Shown here one piece after another: positions 1-11,519 of a stretch of 64,000 bases of DNA. The notes below the pieces were generated by a model. That model did no database searches, was not told the origin of the DNA, and was given only the letters and a program-made list of their open reading frames with translations. Origin of the DNA: Celoporthe dispersa (taxonomy: Eukaryota; Ascomycota; Sordariomycetes; Diaporthales; Cryphonectriaceae); assembly GCA_016584495.1 (NCBI GenBank), contig WAID01000007.1:1970001-2034000 (forward strand). Direction: 5' to 3'. The number at the start of each line of letters is the position of its first letter. Positions within the stretch are counted from its first letter, which is position 1. A program made the position numbers and the translations under genes.

Positions 1-288
1 CCTCGCTCGGGGACGTGGGCCCTTTCTAATATCGGGACGATCCATGGCAATATTGGTGAGGACCGTGGGGCCTGGCGCATTACGAGGGCGCTCTTCTCAC
101 AGCCTGTTCACGTTGCTGGACCGACATTTGCCTTGAACGTGGTCGGGCTGGAGGATGGACCCGTGAATGCTGTGTTTAGCTGGCAGGATGGCGTCATCGA
201 GACGACAATCATGGATGGGGTCGTGGCAGATATGCGCGAGTGGCTCGGTACATTCGAGAAGGATGGTAAATTTGGCATTAGTTGGTAA
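1..288 (+). CDS. 3' end of an acyltransferase of the condensation-domain superfamily (alcohol O-acetyltransferase-like), partial
   Basis: Frame 1 is open from the left edge to a TAA at 286-288 and encodes the last 95 residues of a protein whose start lies outside the window. Seen: a WALSNIG stretch, then W-R-I-T-R-A-L-F-S-Q-P, then a hydrophobic strand ending A-V-F-S-W-Q-D-G-V-I. This order (SNIG-type strand, a 'Q' turn and an SWQDG-type C-terminal strand) resembles the C-terminal lobe of alcohol acetyltransferase (AATase) and Tri3-like acetyltransferases, which use acyl-CoA donors. The catalytic HxxxD motif would lie upstream and is not visible, so activity cannot be judged. Such genes are often found in secondary-metabolite loci, but the neighbour on the right is a mitochondrial ribosomal protein gene. 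A distant NRPS-like condensation domain is the main alternative. Confidence 0.55.
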   Translation, partial: PRSGTWALSNIGTIHGNIGEDRGAWRITRALFSQPVHVAGPTFALNVVGLEDGPVNAVFSWQDGVIETTIMDGVVADMREWLGTFEKDGKFGISW

Positions 289-531
289 CAGGAGAGCTGT
301 TTTACTACCATGAGTGTACGCATGAATAGTAAGGCCTGGCTTAAGAAGCTAAAGTGGACCGCCCAGCACCTCGGTACACCAACCGATTGGCCAGTGAACA
401 TTTGCAGCGGAAAGCCTACTGACTGCTCTCCAGAGCTCGCAACGCGAAATCTTCCCATAAAACCCGTCGCGAATACAGTCGGTAGGTGGAAGCAGACAAC
501 CACCCACACCTACGATCCAACAGTACCCACC

Positions 532-1763
532 ATGGCCTCCCCTCTGGTGGGCAGACCGCCCACATGCCTAGCATGTCTCAGGCGGATTACATCGTCCCCA
601 TCACAGACTGGCAGCGCCTCGATCGCCCCTGACGCAGGTGCGAGGGAAGAAGACAGAGGGTCGACTTCGAGACCAGGGCGTGGTCGTGCGACTGCTCAAG
701 GACGTCCCGCAGTTCGGACCAGAGGGTGAGGCGCGAGCGATCATTCTTATCCCTACAAATATCTTCTTTCAAGACTGCATTGTTGCTAACACAGGAGGAA
801 CTCAAACCCAACCCAACAGGCTCCATCTTCCGCACCGACCGCGGCCGCATGCGCAACCACTTCTTCCCCAACCGCAAGGCCGAGTACATGACGCGCGCCC
901 GCTTCTCGGAGCTTGGCCTGTCCAGGCAGGACGTCGGCGAGCGCGACTACATGTTCGGCCTGAACAGGCGCGAGGGGCCCGAGACCGGCGACGCTGTCGA
1001 TGCCGTCGCCGGCTTTGACCTTGGGGCTTATGGTGCTCCACCCTCAGCACCTCAGCTCGAGGCCGCGAAGCCTGCTGTCGAGGTTGAGCACCTCCCTGTG
1101 AGCCCTCCCTCCCCTCTGCCTTCCTCGCTCGATCCTAAGTAGGTCTGGGTGGCGACAGCCAGCTGACGTGACAACACAGCCCAACCGCGCTCTTGAGCTG
1201 ATGCAGACCCTGATCGACGAGACCCTCACCTTCGAGCGCCGCCTCGTTCACCCTCCTCCTGCCGGTGGCAAAGCTGCCTCACCAGAAGCATCACCAGCAG
1301 CGGCCCCGGACTCCGCCAAGGCGGCAGCCAAACTCATGCCGCCAGAGCAGGCCAAGAAGGCCCTCTCACCACTCGAACAGCGGCGGGCCATGCTGCGCGG
1401 CCAGACCGACGCCGAGAAGGCCGCCAAGGCCGAGGAGGAGGAGCAGAGAGCTGGCCGCGGCCAGGGCGGCCGAGGAGCTGGAGAGAGAGCAGAGGCAGAA
1501 GGAGAAGGAGGCTGAGGAGAGGCGCAAGATCCACGGGTCCGTGTCGCTGCAGCACATCGCCAGCGCCCTGAAGGAGAAGATGATGCTCGACCCGGAGGCG
1601 GTCCGGATCCACGTGCAGCCTGAGGATATCCAGTTTGTTGGGCTCGGGGCTGGTGTTGACAAGGTGGAGAAGATTGGATCGTTCGAGGTGGAGATCCGGG
1701 CGCATGTCGGCAAGGCGAGAGTCGAGCCGATCAGGGAGGAAGGTCAGGGTCGTGCCGCATTAG
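532..1763 (+). CDS. mrpl50: Mitochondrial large-subunit ribosomal protein bL9m
   Basis: Nuclear-encoded bL9 protein of the mitochondrial ribosome. The start ATG at 532 opens a typical import presequence (PPTCLACLRR). It is followed by VRGKKTEG and DQGVVVRLLKDVP, then after an intron (726-819, GTGAGG...ACAG) by IFRTDRGRMRNHFFPNRKAEY, which is the bL9 RNA-binding N-domain. A second intron fits 1098-1179 (GTGAGC...ACACAG). The C-terminal domain is acidic and alanine-rich, then reads KIHGSVSLQHIA and FEVEIRAHVGKARVEPIR, as in fungal bL9m. The reading frame must shift by one base three times: in the C-run near 626-629, near 1440-1465, and near 1738-1742. After the last shift the stop is TAG at 1761-1763; without it the frame runs to 1783. 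The protein is normally needed for respiration, so sequence error is more likely than loss. Confidence 0.85.
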
Positions 1764-1783
1764 AGACTCGCTCCTGTGGGTGA

Positions 1784-2571
1784 TTCAGTACGTTTTGTAG
1801 AGAAACTCAGTCCCTGGGTTTGCAGGGCGGCACGCCTCAACGGAGAAGTGCGTTCTTCCCTGCAACAAAAACCTTTCAAAGGAAGCGACTGCGTGAGTAC
1901 ATCTTAAATCATGAAGACCGTGAAGCCTTGTTGGGGTCGAGACACGCAGGACTTGGTGACCGCCATAAAGATAGGGCCAACGGCATATCTGCTATTTGAA
2001 AGGTAATATGATAGTATTAATGATGCCGCCTAAAGTTCACAAGCTGAGGCTCTAACCTCCCTCTGTCCCGCACCATGGAAACCCCCCTGACGCCTATAGA
2101 CTCATGCGTGATAGAACTTTTGTTCCACCCAAGAAGGACAACTGTCTGACGTGTCTAAGATGCGGGAGCCCATCACCGAGAGAGCTTTCAGGTGTAGCAT
2201 GAACGCAGAGCAACGCGAGGCTCAAAGCTGCTGGTGGCTCCATCACGGGTTGGTAGCCGAAATTAACTCTCAGTAGACGCCGTCCCTGCCTTGCACAATG
2301 CATCATTCAGTCATCATTTGTTGGCCTTCTGGCCACCCTCAGAACTATTCTCCAAACTCCAGGGCGGGTCCCATGCCTTTTTCGTCCCAAAGACTCTCGA
2401 TGGGCCATCACTCTTCGAGGACGCGTTCATCTCTTGCGGTTGCAGTATCTGGGATCTGAACTGCTTGGGCCGCCTTGCTTGTAAAATTGCTTGTTGAAGA
2501 AGCCGCAGGCCATGATGGCTTTGCTATGCAACACAAAAACACGTTTGAAAAGTCAGCAATCCAGACCATCA
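1784..2571. other. Convergent intergenic region, bL9m / ATG11
   Basis: About 790 bases between two gene 3' ends. Short overlapping ORFs here have no recognisable domain. It presumably holds both 3' UTRs and poly(A) sites. I see no repeat or RNA gene. Confidence 0.6.
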
Positions 2572-5500
2572 CTATGGTCCGAGTAGATCCTGATAGCGCA
2601 CCTCGGGGCCATGCGACCCGTCTTCGGTTGATCGCTGCTCCTGCTGATCCGTCGGGCCGGCCTCTGCCGCCGCGTTATCAGCGCCGCCTGCGCTGGCTTG
2701 ATCCGTTGCGGTGCTCGGTCCTTGGTGCGCGCTTGATTCGGCGGCCGCGTCAGGCGATTCAGCAGCTGCAGCTCGTAGCGAGTTGGCATCGCTAGCCAGG
2801 GCACTCCCTTTCCCACCAATACCAAAGGGCATGGCCCTCCTAGAGCTTGTGCTCGAGCGACGGCTCTCGAGGCTTTTAGAAAGGGTCTTGCTGACCCCGT
2901 CGATACCGGTTGGTGCGCGGTTGACTAAACCAAGACCTTTTCCTGAGGCATTGCGGATATGTGCCTTCTCAGCCACAGCGTCGACCTTATTAGCAGCGAC
3001 AGTGGTTTTCCCGAGCCCAGGCGTCGAGGGTGCACCAGGCTTGTCCTCCTGGGCGTCGATAAGATACCACCGCAAGCCGTCCGAGAGGTCGAATGGGTTG
3101 TCATTCTCTTCGTCCATGGATTCGGTCTCAGCTGCACCGTTGCCTAGGGCTTGGTTGCTCAGGCTCTTGGATAGGTCCACTACTCGCTCCTGCACACGGC
3201 TGATGCGAGCCAGGAGCCACTCTCTGTTACGCAAGCGGTGAGATTCCTGTTCTCTCAGGAAGTAGTGTGGGAAACCGATGTTGAAAGCAGCCCACGCTCC
3301 AGTCATCTGATTCCTAGTTGGAAGGAACAGAGCCAGATCGCCGTCCTTGAAGTTCTTGAAGGCGATCTTATCATGGGCCTCTTTCTGGAGAGCATGTGCT
3401 TTGTCGCGGTATGAGCGTGCATCACGCTGTAGTTTGCGGGCCATGTGCTCGACGTCCTTGACGCGCTTGTAGATGGTCTCAGTAAAACTGTCCATATCGA
3501 AGGTGCCGAGCTCGGACATGAAAGCCTGATACTTCTCGCTCTCTGCTGCCTGGTCTGAGTTGTTCATCCAATACAGGAGCTCGAGGTCGCTGCTGTCAGG
3601 CGTTTTGCTGAGGGTGCCTGACCGTCGAATAGATGCGCTTGGGTCTACCGTAGACTCATTGAGGGTCGTGGAGCGTTCCGCGCGAGGGATCTTCTGAATG
3701 ATCATAGAGCCATCCTTCCGAATGACCAAGAAGTTGAGGCGTTCGAGTAAGCGGCAAAGGCGGTCATTCTGCGTGTAAAGCTTCTGAGTGAGATCTTTCG
3801 TGTGACCTGTGCGGGCCACGAAGCGGTCGGTGAGTGTAGCCAGTCTCGCCTGGGATTCTTCCAACTTGTCCTTGAAGAGGCGGAGTTCCTCCTCGAGGCT
3901 GCCAACATGGGACTGCTTCGATGCCAGGTCCTCTGTCATCGTGGTGATCTTTCTCTCCTCTTCCTCGAGTCTCTTGCGGAGCGTTTCGGAGCCAGTCTCG
4001 CCGTCCGCCATCTTAGTCCTGAGCTCATTGAGTTGGGCGCGCGTCTCCTCAAGCTCGCCTTCAAGAGCTCCGACACGAGCTTTCTCCTCACCGAGATTCT
4101 CTCGCAGCTGTAGGCCTGTGCTCTCCTCGTCTACCAGCGACTTCTCCAGCCTCGCTTTCTCAGCTTTCAAATCCTTCACCACGGCCTGGGCATCGTCCAG
4201 GTCTGTTCTGATGATGGACATGTCGCCCTCGACGTTTTGGACCTTTTCAAGAGTCTCAGCGCACCTATTCAACACGCTTTCAACAAGGTCGTCTAGATCC
4301 TGCGGGATCTTCTCCACAGGCGCAAGCTGTAGGTGTATGTCATGGAGGGTCTTGAGTTGGCTTTCCATGGTCTGATCAGTGGTTTCCAGACGCTTGAGGA
4401 GGCCTTTGTTCTCGTCCTGCGTGGACTGAAGCTGCTTTTCTAGGCTGTCCACCTGCTCTCGCTGAAGCTTGGACTCTTTCCTGAGGAATTCGACCTGACC
4501 TTCATACTTAAGGACCTCGTCCCTTCGCTCTTTCGTCAGGCTTGCAATTTCTTCTTCCAGAGCTTGAACTTTGGCGTCAAAATGGACCTTTTCGTTTTCT
4601 CTCGACTCGTCAAAGTGTTCCATTTCATCTTCGTTGTCTTCGATGCGGCCTCTGAGCTGTTTGATCTCATCCTCAAGAGACTTGCGCTCCTCCATGAACT
4701 CTTTCTTCTGGGCCTCCATATTTCGTAAAAGATCATTCTTCGTAGAATTGACCTCTTCCATCTGACCGACCACATTCTCATGCTGAGTTGTCCGGGCGGA
4801 CAGGTCTCTTCCATGTTGGCTGCTCTCTCCTTCTCAGCACTGAGCTCCCCTTCGAGCTGCTGAATGCGCTGCTGAAGGACACCCTCTGTCACGTCGACAG
4901 AGGACCGACGGCGGTCCTCTCTCTGAATGGAAGTGGTCGAACCATTGCCCGTGACGAACTGCTGCATGGCAGGCTGAAAGATGTTCTGCGACAACGGCCG
5001 CGAGGCAGAGCTGTGTCTATGCAGCAGGTCTTCCAAGCGTCTCACACGGCTCTCCGCCGTCTTCAATTTGTTCTCGACCCGGGCCTTTTCTTCCTGAATC
5101 GACCGAAGCATGTCGTCGTCGCCCCGAATCAGCAAGCCGCTTTTGCCTAGGGACGCTTCATGGATGCTGCCATTCTTGAACGCTTTCATTCGCTTCGCCT
5201 GCTGCTTCGTCGGATTGTTTAGGTCCACGATCAGCTTGCCGATGTCGTCAAGCACTTCCTGCTCAGCCTTCTGGTTCTGTAACGTCTCATAGAAATCCGT
5301 CAGATCTTTCTTGGTCATACTCGGCCACTGATCCTCCTGTCCGTGCAGATTGACTTCCAGCCCAATCACCCCACCAGATCCAGGTTGTGCTTCTGGGCCA
5401 TATAAATTCTCGACCGACTTCATCCACTTCTTGCGCCGCTTGCCCTCTTCATCCTGAAACAGGGCCATCTCATTAGCCAGGGTGGACGCGTCAACCTTGA

Positions 5501-6886
5501 CCTTGTCATACCATTCGCGGCGCCTCATCGCCTCCACAGCGAAAGAGGCGTACATGAATGGCACCTGCTGGATCAGCCGGAGGTAGTCAAAGGTCGCGAG
5601 TTCCTCTTCCGATCCCATCGTATTTATTTGGGATTTTACCGTGGCAGTGAGGGACGTAACATCCGTTATAGTCCGCATGAAGTCGACCGACTCGAGGGCC
5701 AGAGAATTTCGAGCTTGGGTCGCATACTGAAGCATGCCGTCCATCTCAGCAGTTCTATTCTTGATAAACGGCAAGAGTTTCTCGGTATGATGCGCCGCGA
5801 GCTTTGACGCCTGGCGGATGTCAGTTGTTGTATTCGTGAACTCCAAGGTCGTGTCGTAGTCGGAGTCGATCTTCTTGGCAATAGCCTCGATATCCTCTAG
5901 CAGCTGTGCAGCCTCGCCGTCGTGATTCATCGCAGAACGCTCTACAACTCGCTCAAAGTCACGGGCGACGTCCTGACAATTCTGAAACATGCGCGCAGTT
6001 ATCTTGTCGAGCTCGCTGACGCGCTGGTTGAACTTTCGGAGGGCCTGAGGGGCCTGACGACCGGTCCTCTTGACAGTCTCCAGATCCAGGAGGTCCTCCA
6101 GCGTTGGCTGCCGCGATGGTCTATTTTTCGAGTTGATGCTTCGGCCCGTCATGAAAGTCGCCATCTCAGCAGATATCGGTATGCTCCGTGCCAGGCCTAG
6201 GTATGACTCCCACCTCGTGACTAGCAGGTTGTACTCGGTCTGCGCTGGGGTCGCCCATTTCTTCAGCTCCTGGTATTTCGGCTCCATCGCCTTGACGACA
6301 GACTCGAGGTTCGCGACGGCGGCATCAAGGCAGCGCAGCATTACATCCATCTCCCCGTATCGGTCCCTTGCGGTCTGCGCCATGTGTGCACAGTCGTCCA
6401 CCGCCCGCGTGACCCACACTTGGCGCTTTCTGAACAGTTCCTGCCATGACTGCTGAGACTTGGCGTCGTTGATGCGGTTCGGGGGGTCGGAGAGGGTGTA
6501 TGGTGTTGGAGGAGCAATCTCGACCTGGGTTAGGGAGCGCCGCCCGGGGAGGTCGGCTGGGATATTCGGATATCGTAGACACAGATCTCGCTCTAGTGAG
6601 AGGGGTTTTTGTTCAGTGCTTATACATCCCTGAGCCTCTTGGCATCAAAGCCGGTCTCCTGGTCTCTATACAAGATCATGGGGTTGTACATACCTCTGAC
6701 GGCAGGCTTTGAAGCTTAACAGGCCTCCCCCTGAGGGTTCAGGGCGATGATGTACTGTGGCGGGATGGAGCTCTGTCGCGACACGGCGGCTTTGAAGTCA
6801 TCGACGGTCGAGAACCGGGAGGTGTCGATCTCGATGGCCTGCCCGCTGTGGGCTATGAGCACCTGGGTTTTCGGGGTTGTGGCCAT
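2572..6886 (-). CDS. ATG11: Autophagy-related protein 11, selective autophagy scaffold
   Basis: Atg11 tethers cargo receptors to the Atg1 kinase machinery in selective autophagy and is related to FIP200/RB1CC1. Start at 6886 gives MATTPKTQVLIAHSGQ, the ubiquitin-like N-terminus (about residues 1-64). An intron at 6593-6693 (GTATGT...CACTAG) separates it from EICVYDIRISQP. The central part (about residues 150-1100) is mostly coiled coil. The C-terminal ATG11 domain (about residues 1100-1220) is diagnostic: FKDGDLALFLPTRN then WAAFNIGFPHYFLRE. The restored length is about 1404 residues, normal for filamentous fungi. Three one-base frame breaks occur: an extra base in the C5 run at 6727-6731, a missing base in the run at 6533-6535, and a missing base near 4804-4811. 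With these corrected, both exons are exact multiples of three. The 5' end is divergent from CENP-H. Confidence 0.93.
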
Positions 6887-7830
6887 GGTCCATCTTCTTC
6901 GCTCGTGCCGTCAAGTGCTGGCGTAGGGGATGGGGAGGGTTTGCCAGTCTGGTGTCTCAGTCTGGGTACGGATGCTGGTATGGAGCTGACATTGTCCGAG
7001 GAGGATATAGAGGACAAAAGGTGGGGTTGGTGAGCTTCTACGAGCTGAACTTAGGGTCTAGGTTGAGGTGAAGAGCAAACGGCATGTGCTAGTCTTTTGG
7101 AGTCGGAGAGGTTGGGATGACGATCAGTGATCAGTGCGCACAGCACAGCAGGCAGCCCTCGTGACCCTGTCAGGTTATCTCACTAGGTACAACAAAGGGT
7201 TGGGCAGCACCAGTCAAGGAGTCAATTCTGCAAGATTTCTCAGAATGACCTGCCTTAGAGGATATACTATCGGATCACCTGGCATGGATTCCTTCTCATC
7301 TGGAATAACGTCTATGTGATATGGACTTCCTGCAACTGCATCTCTGTTACTGTAGTGCAGATACACGAAAGGCAATCATGGCAAATCAGGGGGCGTAGGA
7401 AATCCTCCCTGCATGTGAACATGCCATCATGTTGAGTCAGACGTAATTCTTCTATGATGTGTAACCATTATTTTATCTCTCTACCTTTTCTTCTTCTCCT
7501 TTTTCCCAAATTTTTTTTCAAAAAAAAACTAAAAAGATAAAGAAGAAGAGGAATGAATCAAATGATTGGAAGGCGGTTTTGGTGAGGGGCTCGTTCTTGA
7601 ACTAAGTAGACTGTGTTGTCTGTCACTCTCAGTCACTCTGCCTTGGGTGTGGCAGCCTGGACTGACTCTGGGCGGTGGGTTCTAGCCGAGCGCTATAGTC
7701 CCGACCTTCTCTCCTAGGGAGCAAGCACACCACGCGTTCATCAATTTTTTTTTGCGGCGCGTCTGCTTTCGACGCACTGATCTCATGCGATTACCCTTTT
7801 GAAACCTTGACGCCGAGAAAAGTATCAATT
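6887..7830. promoter_or_regulatory. Divergent promoter region, ATG11 / CENP-H
   Basis: About 940 bases between two divergent start codons. It contains a C/T-rich and T-rich block near 7475-7530 (TTTTTTTT followed by an A-run), typical of fungal promoter pyrimidine tracts. No TATA element is placed convincingly. No coding sequence was recognised. Confidence 0.45.
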
Positions 7831-8670
7831 ATGGATGATGTGCAAATGAAAGACGCGCCTCACGAGAACAGCATGGATGAAGCGCCGCCATTCTCAGAAG
7901 AGGAGAAGGAAATGTTGAGCCTTTACGACCAGGCGCAGACGCTGGAATTGGAACTCGCCCTGACTAGAGCCAGAGTCCGGCTTGCAGGTCAGTCATGAAA
8001 GAAGATTAAAACCTTCTGACTTCATCTCTTCGCTAAATATTCGACAGATGAAAGCGCCAGTTCTAGCGGGCGAGAAATACACGGCGAGAATGGTTCAGAG
8101 TCTCAGGATGTCAAGGAAGCTAGGGAGCAACTCCTCGAGGCGATGGCTCTATACAACCTCCGCAACACAGTGGTGAACAATGTCCTCATCACTAACCCCA
8201 TCCTGAAGGCCATCCACAACAGCACCTACGCATCGCCCATTGAAGAGTCAGTGTTCCCCTCTCCGCCGTTTTCTGCTCACTGCCACTGATTGCCTCTTAG
8301 AGATCTGCAACCCTGGATCCGGACTCGCGACAATACGGCGCAGTCCGTTGCTGTGCAGTCTGCGACCCTACGCCAGGTCCTAGACCGACTGAGCGAAGTT
8401 GAAAGCGAGACCATACGCGCGTGTCGGAAGAACCGTGAGCTCACCGGCGAGGTCCTGCGCCTCGCTAAAGAAGCTGATAGAGATCGCGAGGGGGCCATCG
8501 CAGACGACCCTGCTGCGAAGGAGCAGATCGAGTCCCTGGAGGCGCGCCTCCGGTCTAGCAGGCAAAGGTGGAGGGTCATCAAGGGTACGGCGGCGGGCAT
8601 TGTGGCGGGCAGTGGCGTAGACTGGGTGGCGGATTCGGAGCTGAGGGACGTGGTGCTTGACCCGGAATGA
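7831..8670 (+). CDS. Inner kinetochore protein CENP-H (Mcm16/Fta3-like)
   Basis: Constitutive centromere-associated network subunit that bridges centromeric chromatin and the outer kinetochore. Three exons fit: 7831-7987, 8048-8246 and 8301-8670 (726 nt, 241 residues), with introns GTCAGT...CGACAG and GTCAGT...TCTTAG. All junctions keep frame without correction. The protein is acidic at the N-terminus and coiled-coil in the middle (LDRLSEVESETIRACRKN). It ends with the CENP-H signature of a conserved hydrophobic helix plus GSGVDWVADSELRDVVLD. Human CENP-H ends with a similar G-S-x-V-N-W-A-E-D-P-A-L motif. I chose the ATG at 7831 because nothing in frame upstream begins with ATG. Family assignment rests on the C-terminal motif and overall architecture. 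Confidence 0.75.
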
Positions 8671-11482
8671 AGTTACGTGGGTTGAGCGTAGATGAATATC
8701 TTCACCATCCAGGAACGGCAATGGTACCGCCCGAAAGATAGCCAGGACCTGGGTCGACGTGACGACTAGGTCGGCCTCCTCAGAGCGACGGCCTACCGCA
8801 GCACGTCGTTCACATTCGCCGGGCGAAATGGCCCAGCGAGGTAAGTCCGTCGATCGTCTAACCTTCAGGTTTAGAAGCTCATCAGTGACACAGGACACAG
8901 GAATCAGATTATAAGCCTGTAAAATTCAGTGGTATTACGGGCTGGCTTTTGAGAGGAGCAATATTCACGGTTTGTCCAGGTCAGCGTTGGCTAAGGAAGT
9001 GGCACACGAGAACTTGAAAATGGAGTCCCTTAGTCCTGTTCAGCAATCATCAAATCCTGAGATGATGGTCCGCGGAGATTGCTAGGATAGTTGTAACGCA
9101 GAAGCCAGTTTCCTATGCAACCATGCAAGGTTTCGCAGCAAACATTCCCTCGAATGCATAAAAAAAAAAACAACAGAGCCCGCTGGAACAGGCCGTGAAA
9201 GACCGAACTAAGCCGAGCCACCATGGTTGCAGGGTTTCAGCGCAATATCATCATCTTAGTCATACATACACAGTACGATTACGACATGAGCTGATTGAGG
9301 AGGAAAGCTCGGTTGCAGGGGCAGAGGGGGACGCACGTGAGGCAAGAGGCACAGTGTGATTGGCACTACTTCCGAGAAAGCAAGTCCGCCGCTGGGTCTT
9401 GCGCGTCGCGTTGCAGTAGGATGATGACCTGCAGCAAGCTCCTCCCAAAGGCTGAGAAGCCTCTCATTTTTCCCAGCAGGTGAAGAAAAAATCTGTTGCT
9501 AGTCAAGGAGGATGGAAAAGGGCGCGATCCCGACGGTGCTGGCTTGGGGCACGAAATAGCTCATTGCTTTTCTTCGTCCTGGGATCCCTCATTCAGGTCG
9601 TCACAAGAGGTGTTTTGGTGACTGACTGACGCGCTGTCTCGTCTAGCAACAACGCAACACACCTCCGGCAATGCTGCAGACAGCGGGAAGGCTCTACTGC
9701 GTGGGATGCATCATAGTATCATATTTCTGCCACACAAAAGATAGCCTCCCAGCCACCAGATGAACAGCCTCTCACCGGCTGGCACGTTCCCAAGGGATGC
9801 GTCCTCTCTCTATGGCGCGAGACTTCATATTGCCTGGCCTCACCAGCAATCGATCACGACGCCTTGAGAGGACGCGTTAGTTTTAGGAGATAGTGCTTTC
9901 TACGATGCCTGTGTGACTGTTTACACTTGATTCAATCAGAGCCCATCAATCGACGTATAATGCCGATTGCTACAATCAGTCATTCATTCATCTGCTCAAG
10001 AGCACGAAGTTTGGTGGCAACGCGTGAAAGGGAGAAGAAAGCATGTAGGGTGGAGAAGTCTCGGTTTTGTAGCTGTTGCGGGCTCGCCAGATCAGCATTT
10101 CGCGCATGTACCGGTACATATGACATTTGCATAAAAAATACCTGGCCTGAAACGAGGATGGATCATCTTGGGTGGTAGAAGCCACCACCCAGGCCAGAAA
10201 TCGACTAACCTGCGCGCATACCCGCCGGGACCTGCTTGTCCACACGCTGCCCACAGCCCACACTGGGCTGGCTGGGTGGGCACGAGACCCAAGGACTCTC
10301 CTAATCATAGATGGTGTGCTGCACACACGGCGACTTCGGTGGGAATTGCCGTGATCGAGGCTCAGCTTTTGTTTAAAAATACCATATTAGCAACGCAAGC
10401 TGTACATGACATCCTAGTATGGACCCCATCCATGCCATATTTTTTTTTTCCCCCATGGGAGGGAGGACCCCGTGGGAGGGAGGAACGGGCACAGGCTTAC
10501 GCACCAAGGGCTGACCCAATCTCCCAGGTGGTGTGTTATTCATTGCCCGTGTTTGTTTGTTGTGATCCTCCTGCGGGCCTAGCCCGTGCAGGTTGGGCGT
10601 GAGCCTGGTGGGAAAAAGAAAGGGAGAAAAAAAAAGCCAGACATTTCATCATCATTGACCACCGGCTAGTCACCGTTCTGCGGAACAGTGATGTGCGAGC
10701 CCTTGCCTCATTGAGACCTTCGGATATTGAGCTGGACTTGTAGGGGGCCGGGCAGTTGTATGCCGTGTCGCTTGGCGCATGTCTGAGCAGAGGCCCTTAG
10801 CAGGGCCACTTAGATAGCGCCTGCGTGGTGTACTAACCGAGGCGTTAACAGACGATGGCCGGATACCTGGGCTGTGCCCCTTGGCGACACAGCAGCAAAA
10901 CTGGCCGCAGAGAGTCGACCGCCCACAGAAAATGCCGGGAGAGGACGTGTCGCATGGCAACAAGACGGTCTTACAGGCAGGCCTCGGATGCATCTGCTCA
11001 TGTCCATGGTACAACTGCCGCCGGCGGTACAGACGCGTGAGAAATGGTGGCAGAGAAGACGTGCTGGCGGGTAAGGGTGGTTGGAGATGGAGCCCTGGAT
11101 GTCATCCATACCACATTCCACTGCGGGTGGTTGCGTACGCCGGTATTTTTTGAGACCGCCTGAGCACAACAGGGAAGAAAGCCCACACCATCCGACCCAG
11201 ACATGCGTTTCCGGAGCTGGCGCACACCAGTTTCCATGCCTACACGCCCGCCCCCTTCCCCCCCCCCCTGCCCGACCTTCCCTTGCCCCATCTCCCACTT
11301 GCCACCTAAATGAGAGGTGGGTGGTGCGGTTTGAGAAGTACTTCTGGTACATATGTAGTACATACATGACTTCATGACTCAACAGTAGTCACCAAACAGA
11401 CAGTGCCTGAGGATAGCCCGACAGCTTCAGTATGTAGAAGTCAGGAGGCCACTCAGAGGAGGATGTGACCGGGTGGTGGCAG

Positions 11483-11519
<37 letters not shown>

